From: Azospirillaceae bacterium
GTDB taxonomy: Bacteria > Pseudomonadota > Alphaproteobacteria > Azospirillales > Azospirillaceae
Direction of reading: 5' to 3'
DNA length: 64,000 bases
NCBI GenBank assembly: GCA_028283825.1
Contig: JAPWJW010000004.1
Coordinates: 314,292-378,291, forward strand
Under the pieces are notes generated by a model. The model worked only from the letters and a program-made list of their open reading frames with translations, was not told where the DNA came from and made no database searches. Position numbers and translations under genes: made by a program. Below are positions 16,293 through 24,575 of the stretch, one piece after another (position 1 is the stretch's first letter; each line of letters begins with the position of its first letter).

Positions 16293-18686
16293 TCAGAACT
16301 TGACCGAGGCGGTGATGCCGTAGCTGGCCCGGTCGCCGTAGGACGGCGCGTACTGGCGCAGGCTGGGGATGATGAAGCTGCTGCTGATGTACTGCTTGTC
16401 GAAGATGTTCTTGCCCCATAGCCAGATCTTCCAGCGATCGTTGTCCACACCCAGGCGGGCGTCGGTCAGGAAGAAGCCGTCGATGGAGACCAGGTTTTCA
16501 GCATCGGCGTACATCTTGTTCTGCCAGGTCTCGTCAACCCCGGCGAACCAGTCCCAGTCGCCGCGCAGCGGCTGGCGCCATTCGCCGCCCAGGTTGGCGG
16601 TGATGGAGGGCGAGCCTTCGATCTGCTTGCCGCCGATGCTGCCATCGGCCTTGCAGATGATGTTGTCGCACAGGCCGATGTAGTTCACCGCCACCGAGCC
16701 GGCGTCGTACCGCGCATGGGTCCAGGCCAGACCGTAGTTGAAGGTCAGCGGGTGGATGGGGCGGTACATGCCGTTGACCTCGATACCGTAGGAGGTCGCG
16801 TTGCCCGTGTTCTCATAAATGCTGGGCGGGGTCGTGCCCAGGTTGACGGTGGTGGAGTGGTAGTTGGACGGCACCACGGCCGACTGCTTGTTGGCCCAGG
16901 TGATGTAGAAGAAGTCGGCGTTCACCGTCAGGGTGTCGTGCAGGAAGGTGTTCTTCGCACCCGCCTCGTAGGTCCAGTTGGACTCTTCACCGAACGACTG
17001 TTCCCCCTTGGTCAGGGTGGTGGTGCTGGCGGTGTAGCCGTTGAAGCCGCCGGCCTTCACGCCCTTGGCCGCCGAAGCGTACAGCATGGTGTCCGGCGTC
17101 AGGTGGTATTCGGCCGTGGCGCGCGGAATGAAGTCCTTATAGTCGCTGGTCAGCAGCGGCAGCGCCGGGTTCTTGGTCCGGCTCAGGATGTCGTTGAAGT
17201 CGATGCTGTTGTCGGAATAGCGGCCCTCAAGCGAGATCTTGGCCTTGTCACCCAGGAAGCTGTACGACGCACGGGCGAACACCGCGTCGGTGTCGTACAT
17301 CGTGTCGTAGTCGTTGTAGACGATCAGGCCGCTGGGGTTCAGCGGGTTGTCCGACAGGCGGGTCAGCGTGGCGCCGGGCGACACCAGGCGGATGCCGAAC
17401 AGGAACTGGTCGCGGGCGCTGGAGTGCATGCCGCCGATGTCGGCCTTGAACGGGCCGCCATCGTCCCAGGCCAGCCGCAGTTCATGGCTGGTGGAGTTCA
17501 GCACGCCACCTTCATGCTGCTGCGAAATCACGCCGCCGCCGGTCGGGTTGTAGGTGTTGGGCGCGAAGGACAGATCCTCCTGCGCCTGGCCGCGCGCCTG
17601 GCCGTAGATGTAGTGCAGGGTCAGGTCCGGCGTGATGTCCCAGTCGGCGGAGATGCGGTAGACCTTGGTCTTGATCTCCGTCGGCGGTTCGGACGCGGCG
17701 AACAGGCCCTCCGGACGGTTGCCGACGCCGGACAGCAGGGCGCTGGGGTTGGTGGGCAGCGTGCCGCAGAACATGGAGTTGCTGGGGCCGCAGTTCAGCT
17801 TGTCCTCACTGAAGGTGCCGCTGACCTCGTAATACGGCCGCAAATATTCCGTGCGGTTGTCTTCCTTGTAGAAGGCGCTGATCTTGATGGTGTCGGTGGG
17901 GGTGAAGTTCACCAGGCCGGACACGGCGTCGCGCTTGTAGGCGCCGAAGTTGGCGGTGTCGCCCGAGGCGCCCGGCAGGTTGTTCTTCCAGGTGCCGTTG
18001 CTGTCCTCACGCCCCACGAAGATGCGCGCCGACAGCACGTTGTCGATGATGGGGCCGCCCACGGCCGCCGTGAAGCGGCGGGTATCGTCGCTGCCGTAGC
18101 TGACCAGCGCCTCACCACCCAGCTTGTCGCCCGGCTCCTTGGGGATGTAGTTGATGGCGCCGGAGAAGGTGTTGGAACCGTAGAGCGCGCTCTGCGGACC
18201 CTTGATCACCTCGATGCGTTCCCAGTCGCCCAGGGTGGAACTGGCCATGTAGCCACGCTGCATGTAGACGCCGTCGATGAAGGCGCCGACGTTGCCCACC
18301 GCGTTCTGCACGTTGGCCTGCGACAGGCCGCGCAGGTTCATGTCGCCATGGAAGGCGGTCACGAAGTCCTTGAACTGGAAGCCGGGCGTGAAGCGCGCCA
18401 GGCCTTGCAGGTCGGTGATGCCGTGCGATTCCAGCTGTTCGGAACTCATGGCGGCGACCGCCAGGGGCACGTCCTGCAAACGTTCCGCCGTCTTACGCGC
18501 GGTGACGACGATTTCCTCCAGCCCATCGCTATCGGTGCTGGCGGTGGTGGCCGGCGTCGCGGCCGGGGCGGCGGGCGCCGGCGCCTGGGTGGAAGCGGTC
18601 TGGGCGAAAGCACCGGTGGACGCGGAGGTCGCCACCAGGATCGCGAACGCGGACAGCGACGTGGCGAGCATGTCCTTGGATTTCAT
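16293..18686 (-). CDS. TonB-dependent receptor
   Basis: This 797-residue outer-membrane receptor has a signal peptide ending GAFA-QT, an Ala/Pro-rich linker, and a TonB-box-like segment (GLEEIVVTARKTAERLQDVP). The plug domain (ITDLQGLARFTPGFQF, INYIPKEPG) and a 22-strand barrel ending ASVKF follow. It imports a scarce ligand using TonB energy. The ligand cannot be read; the 'sphingomonad-type' plug is common for siderophores, sugars and aromatic compounds. Its place directly after the xox cluster makes a lanthanide chelate a testable option. ATG 18692 (two codons upstream) is an alternative start. Confidence 0.9.
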   Translation of the reverse strand: MKSKDMLATSLSAFAILVATSASTGAFAQTASTQAPAPAAPAATPATTASTDSDGLEEIVVTARKTAERLQDVPLAVAAMSSEQLESHGITDLQGLARFTPGFQFKDFVTAFHGDMNLRGLSQANVQNAVGNVGAFIDGVYMQRGYMASSTLGDWERIEVIKGPQSALYGSNTFSGAINYIPKEPGDKLGGEALVSYGSDDTRRFTAAVGGPIIDNVLSARIFVGREDSNGTWKNNLPGASGDTANFGAYKRDAVSGLVNFTPTDTIKISAFYKEDNRTEYLRPYYEVSGTFSEDKLNCGPSNSMFCGTLPTNPSALLSGVGNRPEGLFAASEPPTEIKTKVYRISADWDITPDLTLHYIYGQARGQAQEDLSFAPNTYNPTGGGVISQQHEGGVLNSTSHELRLAWDDGGPFKADIGGMHSSARDQFLFGIRLVSPGATLTRLSDNPLNPSGLIVYNDYDTMYDTDAVFARASYSFLGDKAKISLEGRYSDNSIDFNDILSRTKNPALPLLTSDYKDFIPRATAEYHLTPDTMLYASAAKGVKAGGFNGYTASTTTLTKGEQSFGEESNWTYEAGAKNTFLHDTLTVNADFFYITWANKQSAVVPSNYHSTTVNLGTTPPSIYENTGNATSYGIEVNGMYRPIHPLTFNYGLAWTHARYDAGSVAVNYIGLCDNIICKADGSIGGKQIEGSPSITANLGGEWRQPLRGDWDWFAGVDETWQNKMYADAENLVSIDGFFLTDARLGVDNDRWKIWLWGKNIFDKQYISSSFIIPSLRQYAPSYGDRASYGITASVKF

Positions 18687-19001
18687 AGTCATCAACCTAA
18701 AACCCCCTGTTCTCATTTTTTTGGAACTGAGGAAATCGTATGGGAGGGGAACGGATATGAGTCTGAATTTCCGAGATGTGATTGCCTGGCGAATAGATCA
18801 CAAGACAACACACTGTACAAAGGCGTTCGTTTCCAGGTTATTAACTTGGAACGCCAAAAAGACCGCCACCGTTTCCGGGGCAGTTTATTTAAAATTACAG
18901 ATAACATTGCCCTAAGACTTGCCCTGTACCACGCCCGGCCGCGGAAAAGCGGCCATCCCATCATCTTTGCCCACTGTCCCTGTTCCGTTTCCGGACTTCA
19001 T
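18687..19001. other. Intergenic region upstream of the TonB receptor
   Basis: It holds the TonB receptor promoter. It is AT-richer than its surroundings (for example 18770-18910). Nothing else is recognisable: no ferric-uptake-type palindrome and no supportable small gene. Confidence 0.3.
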
Positions 19002-19910
19002 TCACACGGTTTGATCCCCTCCCCCCAGGAAGGTCGCCGCCAGCCGGCGGAACTGCGCCACCACGGCGCGCACCGGCGGACGCTCCAGACTGTCGGCGCG
19101 ATAGACCAGGCCGGCGCGCGGCCGCCCGGCCGGTGCGCTGATGTCCAGGCGCACCAGGCCCCGGGCCGCCGCGATGGCGTCCGGCACCAGGGTCAGCAGG
19201 TCGCGCCGGGCCACCAGATCCAGCAGCAAGGTCAGCGAGGCGCTCTGCGCCACCCGGGCCGGCGGGGCCACGCCCGCCGCCTCGAACCCGGCATCGAACG
19301 CCTGGCGCAGATGCACCGCCCCGCTCAGCACCCAGGGGTGGGGGGCGAGGTCGGCCAGGTTAAGGCCCGGCAGCATGGCCAGCGGGTGGGCCGCGCGGGC
19401 ATGGATGCCGCAGGCGACCGTGCCCAATTCCTCATACACCAGGCCCGGCACGCGCACGCCGTCGGCGAACATGGTGAGCGCCAGGTCCAGCCGCGCGTCC
19501 TCCACCTCCGCCGCCAGGGAGAAGGTGGCGCCGGTGGACACCGACAGCTGGATGTCCGGGTAGGCCGCCATGAAGGGATCCAGCGCGTCGGCCGCCCCCA
19601 GATGGGCGAACACGGTGTGCAGACCCAGGGTCAGGTCGCCGGTTTTCAGCGCGCGGAAGGCCCGCGCCTCGGCCATCGCCCGGGCGTGCTCGTTACAGAT
19701 GATGCGGGCGCGGGCCGCCAGGCTTTCGCCGTAGCTGGTCAGCGTGACGCCCCGCGCCTCGCGTTCGAACAGGGGCAGGCCCAGGGCGCGTTCCAGCGCC
19801 CGGATGCTGCGGCTGACACCCGATTGCGTCAGGTTCAGCGCCTCGGCCGCGCGGCCCACGCTGCCGTAGCGGGCCGTCGCCAAAAAGTGCTGAAGCTGCT
19901 GCATTTCCAT
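19002..19910 (-). CDS. LysR-type transcriptional regulator
   Basis: This 302-residue regulator has the N-terminal winged HTH of the family (LQHFLATARYGSVGRAAEALN, then QSGVSRSIRALERALG, LFEREARGVTLT) and a two-lobed effector domain (residues ~90-295). It is on the same strand as the TonB receptor downstream and the methyltransferase pair upstream; the upstream partner gene ends 27 bases before it begins, so it may be last in that operon. The effector is unknown. Confidence 0.9.
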   Translation of the reverse strand: MEMQQLQHFLATARYGSVGRAAEALNLTQSGVSRSIRALERALGLPLFEREARGVTLTSYGESLAARARIICNEHARAMAEARAFRALKTGDLTLGLHTVFAHLGAADALDPFMAAYPDIQLSVSTGATFSLAAEVEDARLDLALTMFADGVRVPGLVYEELGTVACGIHARAAHPLAMLPGLNLADLAPHPWVLSGAVHLRQAFDAGFEAAGVAPPARVAQSASLTLLLDLVARRDLLTLVPDAIAAARGLVRLDISAPAGRPRAGLVYRADSLERPPVRAVVAQFRRLAATFLGGGDQTV

Positions 19911-19937
19911 GAAGGGCCGCCCCGTTTCGGTTTCAGG

Positions 19938-20252
19938 TCAGGACGCGACGGGCCGGGAATAGCCGGCGCGGGCCAGGATCTGGTCCACCCCGCGTTCCCG
20001 CGCCGCCAGCGGCGCCCCCAGCACGGTGGACACGAACTGGTCACGCTGGCGTTCCAGGTCGGCCTTGAAGGCGGGGTCGCCGGCGTAGTCGTCGATGTCG
20101 GCGGCGGTGATGCCGGCCTTTTCCGCCAGCAGGCGCTCGGTGATCGCCATGCGATCACGCATCACCCACACCTCGGTCACCAACGTCATCAGGATGCGGG
20201 CGACGTCGTCGATGTCGGTGGGGGCCAGGTAGGGGCCTGTCATGTCACTCAT
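19938..20252 (-). CDS. Small methyltransferase-partner protein (module 1)
   Basis: This 104-residue soluble, helical protein has no recognised domain. It starts 2 bases after the stop of the methyltransferase gene. It shares spaced residues with the protein at 45975-46274: L(x)3-4EVW(x)3-4DR(x)2-3I.E near residues 25-40, as TLVTEVWVMRDRMAITERLL here. That one also lies directly after a methyltransferase gene. The conserved order suggests an obligate complex or regulatory subunit. No function can be assigned. Confidence 0.8.
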   Translation of the reverse strand: MSDMTGPYLAPTDIDDVARILMTLVTEVWVMRDRMAITERLLAEKAGITAADIDDYAGDPAFKADLERQRDQFVSTVLGAPLAARERGVDQILARAGYSRPVAS

Positions 20253-20254
20253 CT

Positions 20255-21415
20255 TCACGCTCCCACGGCGGCGGTGTCGGGCTTGCGGGCCCGGACGATC
20301 CACGGGTACTGGTCCTGGCCGATGGCGTAGGACTCCACATTCTCGAACCCGGCATCGCGCAGCATCTGTTCCTGGTCGGAATGCAGCACGGCGGTGAAGA
20401 ACGGCTCATTCCGGTGCCGGGTGTCCCAATCCAGGATGACGGCGTGGAACATGCTGACGGCGCGGAAGGGCGGCGGGTCGGACATGACGATGTCCCCGCC
20501 GGGCTTCAGGATGCGGAACATCTCGCGGTAGAGATCCCCGTTCACCTTGGGCGGCAGCTCATGGTGCAGGGCGTAGGTGATGACGGCGTCGAAGCTCGCG
20601 TCCGGTTCGCGCGTGTCGACCACGTCGCGCTGCTTCAGGTGCACCTTCAGGCCCATGCGCTCGGCCATGCGGTGGCCGTTCTTCAGCAGCAGGGGCGACA
20701 GGTCGCACCCCACCAGTTCCGCGTCCGGGAACACGGTGTTCAGGGCGCGGGCGGTGGTGGCGCCGCCGCAGCCGGGCTCATAGATGCGGTCGTAGCGGTC
20801 CTTGGGGAACTGGCGGATGGCCTGGACGCGCTGCTGGGTGATGTCATCGCCCACGCCCACCGCGGCGTAGCCGCCCAGGCGGAAGACCAGCGGGCCGACG
20901 GCGAAGGCGAACAGCGGACCGTACAGGTCATAGCCATCCCAGCCGCCCGGCTCCAGATGCCATTCGACGGCGTCGTAGTATTTGGGCGGGACGATGCTGT
21001 CGTCCAGTTCCAGCGTGCCACCAGCACTCTGGTCCAGCGGCGCCGTGACGAAGCGTTCGAACTGGGCGCGGCGTTCCTCGATCGCGGGGATGCCGCGGTT
21101 GAAGTTCTCCTCCCCCACGAAACGCTGGCAGAAGCGTTCCAGACGGTACAGCGGCAGGCTTTCGGCCAGGTCGCGGGCCTGGGTGAGGCGGGCGCCGGCG
21201 CCCTTGGTGCCGGCCGTGTCGGCGGCATGCTCGGCCGTCAGGCGGGCACCCTCCGGATCGGCGGCGAAGGCGGCGGCGGCGCGCGGACGGAACTGGCCGG
21301 ACGAGAATTTCTGGAGGGAGCCCAGCAGCTCCATCCCGGCGCGGCCGCGCTGGCTGAGACCGAAGGCCGGCTTGGCGCCGGCGGGGGTCGAGTCCAGTTT
21401 GGTCAGGAAGGTCAT
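20255..21415 (-). CDS. Class I SAM-dependent methyltransferase (module 1)
   Basis: This 386-residue protein has a helical N-terminal third (FGLSQRGRAGMELLGSLQKF) and a Rossmann methyltransferase domain in the C-terminal half. Motif I is IYEPGCGGATTARAL, the acidic loop AELVGCDLSPLLL, the post-motif ALHHELPPKV, then FRILKPGGDIVMSDPP. ATG 21415 has an AGAGG site nine bases upstream; ATG 21451 is an alternative. The N-terminal QRGRAG segment and the HELPPK motif recur in the methyltransferase at 46271-47326, so the two are paralogues. The substrate is unknown. Confidence 0.87.
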   Translation of the reverse strand: MTFLTKLDSTPAGAKPAFGLSQRGRAGMELLGSLQKFSSGQFRPRAAAAFAADPEGARLTAEHAADTAGTKGAGARLTQARDLAESLPLYRLERFCQRFVGEENFNRGIPAIEERRAQFERFVTAPLDQSAGGTLELDDSIVPPKYYDAVEWHLEPGGWDGYDLYGPLFAFAVGPLVFRLGGYAAVGVGDDITQQRVQAIRQFPKDRYDRIYEPGCGGATTARALNTVFPDAELVGCDLSPLLLKNGHRMAERMGLKVHLKQRDVVDTREPDASFDAVITYALHHELPPKVNGDLYREMFRILKPGGDIVMSDPPPFRAVSMFHAVILDWDTRHRNEPFFTAVLHSDQEQMLRDAGFENVESYAIGQDQYPWIVRARKPDTAAVGA

Positions 21416-21792
21416 GAATTCAGCCCTCTTGTCCCTGAATGATTTTGGCAACTGTCAGCCTAAGGACACGCGGCACCCCCAGGAAGGCCCATGTCGGACT
21501 GGATCCCCGAGGCTTCGTCATGGTGTGCCGCCCGCACCGTTGTCCCTGCTGTCCCAAACCACCCGCCCTGTTTCTGGCCCGGCCCCTGCACGGCCGATCC
21601 CGCCCAGGGATTAAAGTTCTTTATTACGGTGATCAATAAATACTGCGTTAACACGGGCAATGCCTACCACGGTAAGCGGTCGCGTTAGTCGCCTGGCGAA
21701 TAGATTGGGCCGCCGGACCGGCGCCCACCCCCCGCTCTGCTACCGTTTTTCGTGAATTGATGACGATTAAAAACGGGAATGGGGTGATTTCC
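21416..21792. other. Divergent intergenic region, methyltransferase and lipase promoters
   Basis: It separates two divergent genes. An AT-rich patch at 21610-21660 and another at 21750-21780 are the likely promoter areas. No supportable gene, repeat or hairpin was seen. Confidence 0.3.
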
Positions 21793-23115
21793 ATGGGGGC
21801 GCTTTTTCGCAAACGGCTGATGGCGGCCGCGGCCGGCCTGGTGCTGCTGTCGCAGGGCATGGCCTTCGCCGACACCGTCGCGAACCCGTATTCGGGTGAC
21901 GGCGGGGTCAGCGACTTCTACCGCTGGAACGCCCCCATCCCCGCCCCCGGCCGCATGCTGCGCTGGGAGACACTGCCGGCCGACCAGGCGCTGGACGGCG
22001 CCGCCCGGGGCGACCGCATCCTCTACAGTTCCACCGACGGCTGGCTGCCTGACGGCGCGCCGGCAACGGGCACCGTGGTGTCCGGCCTGGTCTACCTGCC
22101 CAAGGGCGCGCCGCCGGCCGGCGGCTGGCCCGTCATCGCCTGGGCGCACGGCACCACCGGCACGGCGGACGTCTGCGCCCCGTCCTGGCAGCCCAAGGCG
22201 GAGAGCGAATCCCAATACCTGAACCGCTGGCTGGCCCAGGGCTATGCCATCGTGGCCAGCGACTACCAGGGCCTGGGCACCGCCGGCCCCCACCCCTACA
22301 TGGGCCTGAAGGCGGCGGCCTACGGCATGCTGGACGCCGTGCGCGCCGCCCGCGCCGCCTATCCCGCCCTGTCGCCCAAGACCATCGTGGTGGGCCAGTC
22401 GCAGGGTGCGCACGCCGCCCTGGGCACCGGCCTGCTGGCACCCGATTACGCGCCCGACGTCAAGCTGCTGGGCGTGGTCGCCACCGGCGTGCCGGGGGAA
22501 CCCGACTTCGCCCCCACCCTGCCGGCCGACCTGGACCAGTCCACCACCATCGCCAAGGCGGCGGTGATCGACCCCGCCACCCCGCGCGGCGCGGTACGCG
22601 GCCTGGCGTTGGACCGCTTCGACCCCTGGGCTGTGGTCTACCTGAACTATTTCACCAGCTATGCCACGGTGGATCCGGCCTTCAAGGCGGCGGACTACCT
22701 GACGCCGCGCGGGCTGGAGCTGCTGCGCGACGTGGCCGGCGGCTGCCATTCCACCGCCCTGGCGGCGGTATTCAAGGAACGGCCGCCGCTGTCGGCCCTG
22801 TTCACCCGCGACCCGGCGCCGTATGAGGCGAAAATGGCCGTGCGCCGCCGCTATCCCGACCCGGCCTTCCGCATGCCGGTCTTCATCGGCATCGGCTTGA
22901 AGGATCTGTACACGGCGCCGGAGCTGTCGTTCAACGTGGCCCGCGCCGCCTGTTTGCGCGGGTCCACCGTGGCGGTGCGTTTCTATCCCGGCCAGGACCA
23001 TTCCGGCGCCGTCCTGCCCTCGCAAGCCGACAGCCTGCCCTTCGTCCAGGCCCTGTTCGCGGGCCAAGCGGTGGCCGGCAATTGCGACGGGCTGGCCTGG
23101 CCGGGGCGCAGCTGA
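21793..23115 (+). CDS. Secreted lipase-like alpha/beta hydrolase (LIP family)
   Basis: This 440-residue protein has a signal peptide (LMAAAAGLVLLSQGMAFA-DT) and the fold of secretory lipases. The segments are VIAWAHGTTGTADVCAPS (oxyanion region), YAIVASDYQGLG, nucleophile elbow GQSQGA, and late acid/base residues around GLKDLY and GQDHSG. A substrate ester or polyester is likely but not specified. The start at 21793 precedes the signal peptide directly; ATG 21760 is an alternative. It is a stand-alone gene between the methyltransferase module and the RND operon. Confidence 0.85.
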   Translation: MGALFRKRLMAAAAGLVLLSQGMAFADTVANPYSGDGGVSDFYRWNAPIPAPGRMLRWETLPADQALDGAARGDRILYSSTDGWLPDGAPATGTVVSGLVYLPKGAPPAGGWPVIAWAHGTTGTADVCAPSWQPKAESESQYLNRWLAQGYAIVASDYQGLGTAGPHPYMGLKAAAYGMLDAVRAARAAYPALSPKTIVVGQSQGAHAALGTGLLAPDYAPDVKLLGVVATGVPGEPDFAPTLPADLDQSTTIAKAAVIDPATPRGAVRGLALDRFDPWAVVYLNYFTSYATVDPAFKAADYLTPRGLELLRDVAGGCHSTALAAVFKERPPLSALFTRDPAPYEAKMAVRRRYPDPAFRMPVFIGIGLKDLYTAPELSFNVARAACLRGSTVAVRFYPGQDHSGAVLPSQADSLPFVQALFAGQAVAGNCDGLAWPGRS

Positions 23116-23393
23116 GGCCGATCCGGCGCCGATTGTGTCCGGCGCCGGACCATGATTCTGCCGATTAATGAATCTGCTTCATCATAGCATCCAAGACTCA
23201 ATGCGTAGTCGCGCGCGGATCGGGCTGGTATCAGCTGCCCCTCATCAAGGCTGAGCCGCTTCCCGCCGGGGTCCTGTCACCCCGTGGGCGGGCATCACCG
23301 ATCAACAGCGTTCGGCTTATGGACGGGCGTCCCTTCGCCCTTGCCGCGTCGCATGCGCGCGGTGTCCGACCGGGTATCTTGGAGACTATGGTA

Positions 23394-24569
23394 ATGAGGC
23401 TAAGCATCGGCCAGGTGTTGGCCATGGGCGCAATTCCGCTCGCCCTGTCCGCCTGTTCCCCCAAGGACACGCCCAAGACGGGCGCCGTTGCCGAGGTCGG
23501 CATCGTCACCCTGCAGGAACAGGACACCGCCCTGACGACCTCGCTGCCCGGGCGGGTCGTGGCGTTCGAGACATCGGAGGTCCGTCCCCAGGTCAACGGC
23601 GTCATCCGCCGCCGCCTGTTCGAGGAAGGCGCGCTGGTTCATGCCGGCCAGGTGCTGTACGAGATCGAGGACGCCCCCTATCGCGCGGCGCTGGCCGGCG
23701 CCAAGGGCAATCTCTCCACGGCCCAGGCCACGATCCGCTCCACCCAGCTGCAGGCCGAGCGCTACCGGCGCCTGATCGCCATCAAGGGCGTCAGCCAGCA
23801 GGACGTCGACAACGCCGAGGCATCCGCCGCCGAGGCGCGGGCGGTGGTCGACGCGCGGAAGGCCGACGTCATGGCGGCGGAGGTCAACCTGGATTTCACC
23901 CGCGTGCGGGCCCCCATCACCGGCCGCATCGGCCGGTCGCTGGTGACGGTCGGCGGCCTGGCCCAGACCGGGCAGACCCAGCCGCTGGCGATGATCAGCA
24001 ATATCGGCGACGTCTATGTCGACGTGACGGAACCGGCGGGCAAGCTGCTGGACCTGCGCGACGCCATCCGCCAGGGCGGCCTGTCGCGTGACATTCCCAC
24101 GGCGGCCAAGGTCCAGCTGATCCTGCCCAACGGCAAGATGTACCCGGCCGAAGGCACGCTGGCCTTCACCGACACGACGGTGGACAACAACTCCGGCTCG
24201 GTCACCATCCGCGCGCGGTTCACCAATCCGGACGGCGTGCTGCTGCCCGGCATGTATGTGCGCGCGCAATTGGTCCAGGGTGTGCGCCACCACGCCATCC
24301 TGGCGCCGCAGCAGGGGGTGACGCACGACGCCCGCGGCGACGCCGTGGCCCTGGTGCTTGGCGCGGATGGCAAGGTGGCGCAGCGCCGGCTGACGCTGGG
24401 TCCGCCCGTCGGCGATCGCTGGCTGGTGGAAACGGGCCTCAAGGCCGGCGACCGCCTGATCGTCGAAGGCCAGATGACTGTGAAGCCGGGCGACGCCGCC
24501 ACCGGCGCGCCGCCCCAGCAGATCGCGGCGGGCGACACCGGTCGCCCCGACGCCGCCGGCAAGGATTGA
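23394..24569 (+). CDS. RND efflux periplasmic adaptor (membrane fusion) lipoprotein
   Basis: This 391-residue adaptor has a lipoprotein signal with lipobox LSAC. The order is the first barrel-sandwich half (SEVRPQVNGVIRRRLFEEGA), an alpha-hairpin (residues ~95-165), the second lipoyl half (DFTRVRAPITGRIGRSLV), then beta-barrel and membrane-proximal domains. It links the inner-membrane pump to the outer-membrane channel. ATG 23394 is chosen because the GGAG is nine bases upstream; the ATG at 23388 would be too close. It is first gene of a three-gene operon, six bases before the pump gene. Confidence 0.93.
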   Translation: MRLSIGQVLAMGAIPLALSACSPKDTPKTGAVAEVGIVTLQEQDTALTTSLPGRVVAFETSEVRPQVNGVIRRRLFEEGALVHAGQVLYEIEDAPYRAALAGAKGNLSTAQATIRSTQLQAERYRRLIAIKGVSQQDVDNAEASAAEARAVVDARKADVMAAEVNLDFTRVRAPITGRIGRSLVTVGGLAQTGQTQPLAMISNIGDVYVDVTEPAGKLLDLRDAIRQGGLSRDIPTAAKVQLILPNGKMYPAEGTLAFTDTTVDNNSGSVTIRARFTNPDGVLLPGMYVRAQLVQGVRHHAILAPQQGVTHDARGDAVALVLGADGKVAQRRLTLGPPVGDRWLVETGLKAGDRLIVEGQMTVKPGDAATGAPPQQIAAGDTGRPDAAGKD

Positions 24570-24575
24570 CCTGCC

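Noticed and set aside
18784-18798. 15-base match GCCTGGCGAATAGAT shared with 21691-21705
   Set aside because: A match of this length is expected by chance in 64 kb on two strands; the two sites have different orientation relative to genes.
16716-20330. 1204-codon plus-strand frame across the TonB receptor, LysR and partner genes
   Set aside because: It is antisense to three genes with recognisable domains, and its product has shadow-type composition with no domain.
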